Source: an uncultured Coriobacteriaceae bacterium | Lineage (GTDB): Bacteria > Actinomycetota > Coriobacteriia > Coriobacteriales > Eggerthellaceae | Assembly: GCA_902767025.1 (NCBI GenBank) | Contig: CACXFZ010000075.1 | Location: forward strand, 1-17,573 | Length of the DNA: 17,573 nt | Reading direction: 5' to 3' | Shown here: one piece after another, positions 13,629 through 17,573 of the stretch | Layout of the letters: each line of letters begins with the position of its first letter | Numbering within the stretch: the stretch's first letter is position 1 | Position numbers and translations under genes: made by a program | Notes under the pieces: generated by a model | Databases searched by the model: none | The model's input: the letters and a program-made list of their open reading frames with translations, nothing else | Told to the model about the DNA's origin: nothing

Positions 13629-15769
13629 GCGGGAACATGATTGGCAAGGTTTTCGATAACCGCTATGAGCTTACAGAGTGCATAGGCGTCGGAGGCATGG
13701 CAGAGGTCTACCAGGCGCAAGACCGCGTGCTGGGCAGGCGCGTTGCCGTGAAGGTCATGCTTCCGCAATACGCCAGCGACCATGAATTCACCCAGCGCTT
13801 CCGCCAGGAGGCCGCAGCGGCCGCCAACCTCCAAAGTCCCTTCATCGTCAACGTCTACGACTGGGGCCAGGACGGCGGCACCTACTACATCGTCATGGAG
13901 TACGTCCGCGGCAGCGACCTGAAGACGGCCATCAAGCAGCGCGGCGCCATCAACCAGCGCAAGGTCGCCGAAATCGGCGCCCAGGTGTGCCAGGCCCTTT
14001 CGGTTGCGCACAACCAGGACATCGTGCACCGCGACATCAAGCCGCAGAACATCATGGTCCAGCCCGACGGCAACGTGAAGGTGATGGACTTCGGCATCGC
14101 CCGTGCCAAGAACTCGGTGATGTCGAAGACGTCGGCGGTCCTGGGCACCGCCCACTACATCTCGCCCGAGCAGGCGCAGGGCAAGGAGCTCACCGCAGCC
14201 AGCGACATCTACTCGCTGGGCGTGGTGCTTTACGAGGCGGCCACCGGCACGCTCCCCTTCGACGGCCCCGACTCGGTGAGCGTGGCCATGAAGCAGGTGA
14301 GCGAGCAGCCGATTCCGCCCACGCAGGTCAACCCCAGCGTCGACCCCAGCCTGGAGTCGATCATCCTGCGGGCCATGCAGAAGGACGCCGGCGCGCGCTT
14401 CACCACGGTCGGAGACATGAAGCACGCCCTCAACGACTTCCTGGCAGGCAAGACCGTGCGCGTGAACGACGAGCCGACGCGCCTGATGCCCAGCATGTAC
14501 AACTTCGACTACGAAGACGACTTCGAGTACAACTACGACTTCGACTACGATTTCGAAGCCGGCGGGATGCAGCCCGACGACACCACCGTGATGAACGCGG
14601 TCAACGGTGCGCATGCAGGCGGCCAAGCCGCTGGTATGCCAGCGCGCACGATGGTCGCCGAAGACGCCGAGATCGAGGCGCGGCGCAAGCGCAGGCGAAA
14701 CCTGATCATCGGCCTGGTGGCGCTCGCCGCCCTGGTTGCCCTGGCTGCCGGCGTGTACTCCTGGCTCAACCGCACCGAAACCGTGCCCGACGTCACCGGA
14801 CTGTCGGTGGACAAGGCCATGCTGAAGCTGCGCGACGAAGGGTTCGAGGTCGGCACGCAGACGGAGGTGTTCAGCAACAACGTGGGTGCGGGCATGATCG
14901 TCAGCACCGACCCGCCAATCGGCAGCCACGTCGCCCCCGGCACCGTCATCAACCTGAACGTGTCCAAGGGACGCGACCAGGTTGCCGTACCCGATCTGGC
15001 GGGCATGAACGCCCAACAGGCGCGCGACGCGCTCACAGCTGCCGGACTGAAGGCGAACGAGGGGGCGGCCCTGCATTCGGACACCGTTCCCGCCGAGCTG
15101 GTGCTCAGCCAGAACCCGCTGGCCGGCTCGATGATCGACCGCGGCGCCACCGTGACCTTCGTGCTTTCCCTGGGCATCGAGTCGGTTGCCGTCCCCAACG
15201 TGATGACGCAAGACGAGGAAACGGCGACGAACTCGCTGCGCAACGCCGGATTCGACGTCGAGGTGCTCTACGACACCAGCAAGTCCATCGAAAGCGGCAA
15301 GGTCATGGCCCAGCAGCCGCAGGCCGGCGAGCAACTGCCCAAGGGCAGCAAGGTCACCATCACCATCAGCACCGGCGTGAGCAAGCACACCGTGACCTCC
15401 ACGGTCGTCGACACCACGGGGGCCCAGAGCACGGGCGCCACCGTGACCCTGAGCCACGAGACCGTCGAAGACGGCGAGGCCGTGTCGTTCTGGATCAACG
15501 TGCAAAGCGACTACGAGATCGTGTCGGTGGCCGACAGCAACGGCAACGACTACAGCGGCACCACGTCGGGCATGATGACCAACATCGAGCGCGACACGCA
15601 GCTGATCGTGACCGTGAAGAAGGAAGAGAAGAAGCCGAGCAGCTCGAGTTCGAGCAGCAACACCGGTGGCAACACCGACAGCGGCGGGGGCAACACGGGT
15701 GGCAACACCAACAACGCCGCAGACGCGAACGCCAACACCACCGTCAACGCCGCTGCAGCAACGAACTAG
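13625..15769 (+). CDS. pknB: PASTA-domain Ser/Thr protein kinase PknB
   Basis: Predicted transmembrane kinase controlling cell-wall growth, 714 residues. Kinase domain about 14-275: glycine loop GVGGMAEVY at 21-29, Lys43, alpha-C Glu62, HRDIKPQN from His135 with Asp137, and DFG at 155-157. The activation loop, MSKTSAVLGTAHYISPEQ, has threonines in the places used for autophosphorylation in PknB. A juxtamembrane part contains an acidic tyrosine-rich run (about 292-314). The membrane helix is about 360-381. Three PASTA repeats follow (about 386-449, 453-517, 521-584), which bind muropeptides or lipid II in relatives; mycobacterial PknB has four. An extra beta-rich segment (585-666) and a Ser/Asn/Gly tail end the protein. 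The GTG at 13625 follows AAAAGGAG. It is the last gene of the operon. No pknA is present beside it. Confidence 0.95.
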   Translation: MSGNMIGKVFDNRYELTECIGVGGMAEVYQAQDRVLGRRVAVKVMLPQYASDHEFTQRFRQEAAAAANLQSPFIVNVYDWGQDGGTYYIVMEYVRGSDLKTAIKQRGAINQRKVAEIGAQVCQALSVAHNQDIVHRDIKPQNIMVQPDGNVKVMDFGIARAKNSVMSKTSAVLGTAHYISPEQAQGKELTAASDIYSLGVVLYEAATGTLPFDGPDSVSVAMKQVSEQPIPPTQVNPSVDPSLESIILRAMQKDAGARFTTVGDMKHALNDFLAGKTVRVNDEPTRLMPSMYNFDYEDDFEYNYDFDYDFEAGGMQPDDTTVMNAVNGAHAGGQAAGMPARTMVAEDAEIEARRKRRRNLIIGLVALAALVALAAGVYSWLNRTETVPDVTGLSVDKAMLKLRDEGFEVGTQTEVFSNNVGAGMIVSTDPPIGSHVAPGTVINLNVSKGRDQVAVPDLAGMNAQQARDALTAAGLKANEGAALHSDTVPAELVLSQNPLAGSMIDRGATVTFVLSLGIESVAVPNVMTQDEETATNSLRNAGFDVEVLYDTSKSIESGKVMAQQPQAGEQLPKGSKVTITISTGVSKHTVTSTVVDTTGAQSTGATVTLSHETVEDGEAVSFWINVQSDYEIVSVADSNGNDYSGTTSGMMTNIERDTQLIVTVKKEEKKPSSSSSSSNTGGNTDSGGGNTGGNTNNAADANANTTVNAAAATN

Positions 15770-15790
15770 CAAGGTCGCGCCAAGAACTGC

Positions 15791-15824
15791 AAGAGCCCCG
15801 GAAACGCCCCGGGGCTCTTTTCTT
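15791..15824 (+). terminator. Rho-independent terminator of the fhaA-pknB operon
   Basis: AAGAGCCCCGG and CCGGGGCTCTT form a perfect 11-base stem around AAACGCC, followed by TTTCTT. It lies 21 bases after pknB and 10 before the end of the convergent gene, so it may act in both directions. Confidence 0.88.
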
Positions 15825-15834
15825 GCGCGTCGGA

Positions 15835-16503
15835 CTAGGCGGAAGCCATGTACGTGCACACTTTGTCGATCTGCTCGCTCACCGTGCCGCCGAACCTGTT
15901 CTCGAAGAACGCGCCGCCAATGGTGAACGTCCAGGGGTGGGCGTCCTTCACTTCGTCAAGCCGCTGGTAGCTGTTCACGCTCCCAGCGAGGCACACCGGC
16001 ACATCGACCCGTGCGCAGAATTCCCGGTTGAGCCAGGCCGCATCGCCCGTGTAGCGATACCCCAGCAAATCGATGCCCGCGGCGCCCTTGGCCAGGTACT
16101 CCTGCGCTTCGGCCACCATGCCCTCGAGCGTGCCCTCCAGGATCGAAGGACGCTGGCTCACCTTGCCCACGAACGGAAAGTACCGTATCCCGGATTCGAG
16201 GCACAGCTCGTTCACGGAGTCGAAGAACAGCGTGCCCAGCAGCATGTCGCACCCGCAGGCAACGGCCATTTTCGCACCCGCCAGGCATTCGTCCTCGGTG
16301 TAGGCAACCACTTCGAGCCCGGTCTGCTTGCCAGCCTGCCTCATTGCCGCGAACAGTTCCTTGGATTCTTCCAGGGGCAGGGGCTCTTCCTTGAAGCCCC
16401 AGTACTTCGCCTGCGAGTTCTTGCACTGCTCGAAGACCTCTGCAGCATTTGCGACGGTAAGGTCATGGTGCGTGAGCATCACGATGAGTTCCGGTTGTGC
16501 CAT
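15835..16503 (-). CDS. Conserved TIM-barrel protein of unknown function
   Basis: I do not recognise a named function. The 222 residues read as a regular (beta/alpha)8 barrel, with eight strand segments in order: IVMLTHHDLTV, YWGFKEEPL, LEVVAYTEDE, CDMLLGTLFF, RYFPFVGKV, GIDLLGYRYTGD, PVCLAGSVNS and TFTIGGAFFENRFG. The Gly-rich ends of strands 7 and 8 are where HisA/TrpF/KDPG-aldolase-type barrels bind a substrate phosphate, so a sugar-phosphate or aldolase-like substrate is a reasonable guess. No signal peptide or membrane helix is present. The ATG at 16503 has AAAGGG upstream. An in-frame TTG at 16521 has a stronger GGGAGG site and would add six residues (MKRKGG). It converges on the pknB operon and is divergent from the HAD-VanW gene. 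Confidence 0.75.
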   Translation of the reverse strand: MAQPELIVMLTHHDLTVANAAEVFEQCKNSQAKYWGFKEEPLPLEESKELFAAMRQAGKQTGLEVVAYTEDECLAGAKMAVACGCDMLLGTLFFDSVNELCLESGIRYFPFVGKVSQRPSILEGTLEGMVAEAQEYLAKGAAGIDLLGYRYTGDAAWLNREFCARVDVPVCLAGSVNSYQRLDEVKDAHPWTFTIGGAFFENRFGGTVSEQIDKVCTYMASA

Positions 16504-16535
16504 GCCGCCCTTTCGCTTCAAGGTTTCCTCCCTGC

Positions 16536-16541
16536 ATTGTA
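16536..16541 (-). promoter_or_regulatory. Possible -10 of the TIM-barrel gene
   Basis: On the minus strand the hexamer is TACAAT, five of six consensus bases, about 33 bases before the ATG. Transcription would begin next to GGGAGG, which fits the ATG start at 16503 better than the TTG at 16521. No good -35 is seen. Confidence 0.35.
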
Positions 16542-16551
16542 ACCCACGGCC

Positions 16552-16578
16552 TTGGACGGTACGGGAAAGAGGTATCAT
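16552..16578 (+). promoter_or_regulatory. Possible promoter of the HAD-VanW gene
   Basis: TTGGAC (16552-16557) and TATCAT (16573-16578) resemble -35 and -10 hexamers, but the spacer is only 15 bases. TATCAT also occurs before the beta-lactamase-like gene. Confidence 0.35.
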
Positions 16579-16641
16579 TGTCTTGTTTGGCGTCTGCACT
16601 CCCCCAAGCACGTCGTGCGACGCAAACCTGCAAGGAGCATG

Positions 16642-17573
16642 ATGCTGAAACGGTTCTATCCTAACGACTACGTCGAAAGCGTGTTCGACATCGACTACCA
16701 GGCTTTGTTCGATGCCGGCTACCGCGGCATCATGTTCGACATAGACAACACGCTGGTGCCCCACGGGGAAGATTCCGTCCCGGAAGTCGACGAATTGTTC
16801 CGCACGGTCCAGGCCATCGGCTTCAAGACCATCTTGCTTTCGAACAACGACAAGCCCCGCATCGAGCGATTCCTGGCGAACATCGACTGCCCCTACGTAT
16901 GCGACGCCGAAAAGCCAAAGGCGCGCGGGTTCGTGGAAGCCCTGGCCAGGCTCGACCTTCCCAAGAACCAGGTGATCAGCATCGGCGACCAGGTGTTCAC
17001 CGACGTGCTGGGAGCCAACCAACTGGGAATCGACAATATCCTGGTGAAGTACATCGGCTACTACGACGATGGCCCGAAGGGCAAGCGCCGGGCCGCGGAA
17101 AGCGTGGTGCTCGGCAGGTACCTGAAGCGCAAAGAGCGCGCGACGGGCGCTTCGGAGGCGCTCCCCGTGCAAGTACGGCGGTTCCTGCGCCGCGAGATCT
17201 CCTTCAGCAGCATCAGCCCTGCCTGCTATGCCATATCCGAGCGCAAGGAAACGATGCGCCGCCATGCAACCGATGCGCGCAGCAACGAGCGTTTCGCACG
17301 CACCCATCTCGACGAGAATCTCCCCTACGTGATCGCGAGCCACTCGTGCGGGCTGATCAAGCGGGGCCCCGGCATCGATCCCGAGCTGCAGTACAACAAG
17401 GCCACGAACATCGAGTTAGCTTCCGCAGCCATCAACGGCCTGGTGATACACCCGGGCGAGACGTTCTCGTTCTGGCACACGGTGGGCAACACGACCGCAC
17501 GCCGCGGATACAAGGACGGGCGCATCATCATCAACGACAGGCTCGCTCCGGGCATGGGCGGCGGCCTGTGCAA
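16642..17573 (+). CDS. YqeG-type HAD phosphatase fused to a VanW domain (3' end outside the window)
   Basis: The open frame runs to the window edge, 310 full codons so far. Residues 1 to about 165 are a HAD phosphatase of the YqeG type: motif I FDIDNTLV with Asp33 and Asp35, motif II LLSNN with Ser67, motif III Lys91 in AEKPKARGF, and motif IV IGDQVFTD with Asp116 and Asp121. After a basic linker (about 155-190) comes a VanW domain (PF04294): YNKATN (251-256), PGETFSFW (271-278), then GY and GMGGGLC at the edge. VanW proteins are found in some vancomycin-resistance clusters and widely elsewhere; their biochemical role is unclear. No signal peptide precedes the VanW part. AAGGAG at 16632-16637 favours the second ATG (16642) over the one at 16639. 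It is divergent from the TIM-barrel gene. Confidence 0.88.
   Translation, partial: MLKRFYPNDYVESVFDIDYQALFDAGYRGIMFDIDNTLVPHGEDSVPEVDELFRTVQAIGFKTILLSNNDKPRIERFLANIDCPYVCDAEKPKARGFVEALARLDLPKNQVISIGDQVFTDVLGANQLGIDNILVKYIGYYDDGPKGKRRAAESVVLGRYLKRKERATGASEALPVQVRRFLRREISFSSISPACYAISERKETMRRHATDARSNERFARTHLDENLPYVIASHSCGLIKRGPGIDPELQYNKATNIELASAAINGLVIHPGETFSFWHTVGNTTARRGYKDGRIIINDRLAPGMGGGLC

Overview
The window is GC-rich, gene-dense bacterial chromosome. The order fhaA, fhaB, pstP, rodA/pbpA, pknB is the actinobacterial Ser/Thr-kinase and cell-wall locus. Its combination with a cell-wall-binding-repeat-2 protein, a short SerA with one ACT domain, and a YqeG-type phosphatase joined to VanW suggests a gut Coriobacteriia member, perhaps Eggerthellales. 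That placement is inference from gene content; no taxonomic marker such as 16S rRNA is present.

Layout. A pyridoxal/pyridoxamine kinase (196-1059, +) converges on a polytopic Ser/Thr kinase (1507-3222, -), separated by about 450 bases holding two related hairpin repeats. Divergent from the kinase is a lipoprotein with a class A beta-lactamase fold (3336-4355, +). Next come tRNA-Leu(CAG) (4470-4556) with a clear promoter and terminator, then two 64-base repeats that end in copies of the tRNA 3' end. SerA (4968-6125) and a secreted CWB2 protein (6145-7317) follow, closed by a strong terminator.

The core is one operon at 7552-15769: fhaA, fhaB, a PP2C phosphatase, a single 920-residue protein joining a RodA/FtsW-type glycosyltransferase to a class B penicillin-binding protein, a possible 26-codon ORF, and pknB with three PASTA repeats. 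In mycobacteria rodA, pbpA and pknA are separate genes here; in this window the first two are one polypeptide and pknA is absent. From fhaB onward the reading frames touch or overlap, if the mini-ORF is real. The kinase should sense muropeptides outside the membrane, PstP should reverse it, the FHA proteins should read the phosphothreonines, and the fused synthase should build peptidoglycan.

The operon ends at a terminator facing a conserved TIM-barrel gene of unknown function (15835-16503, -). Divergent from that is a YqeG-like HAD phosphatase fused to a VanW domain, cut off by the window edge. The most notable points are the synthase fusion, the HAD-VanW fusion, the mini-ORF before pknB, the tRNA-derived repeats, and missing canonical active-site residues in SerA and the beta-lactamase-like protein.
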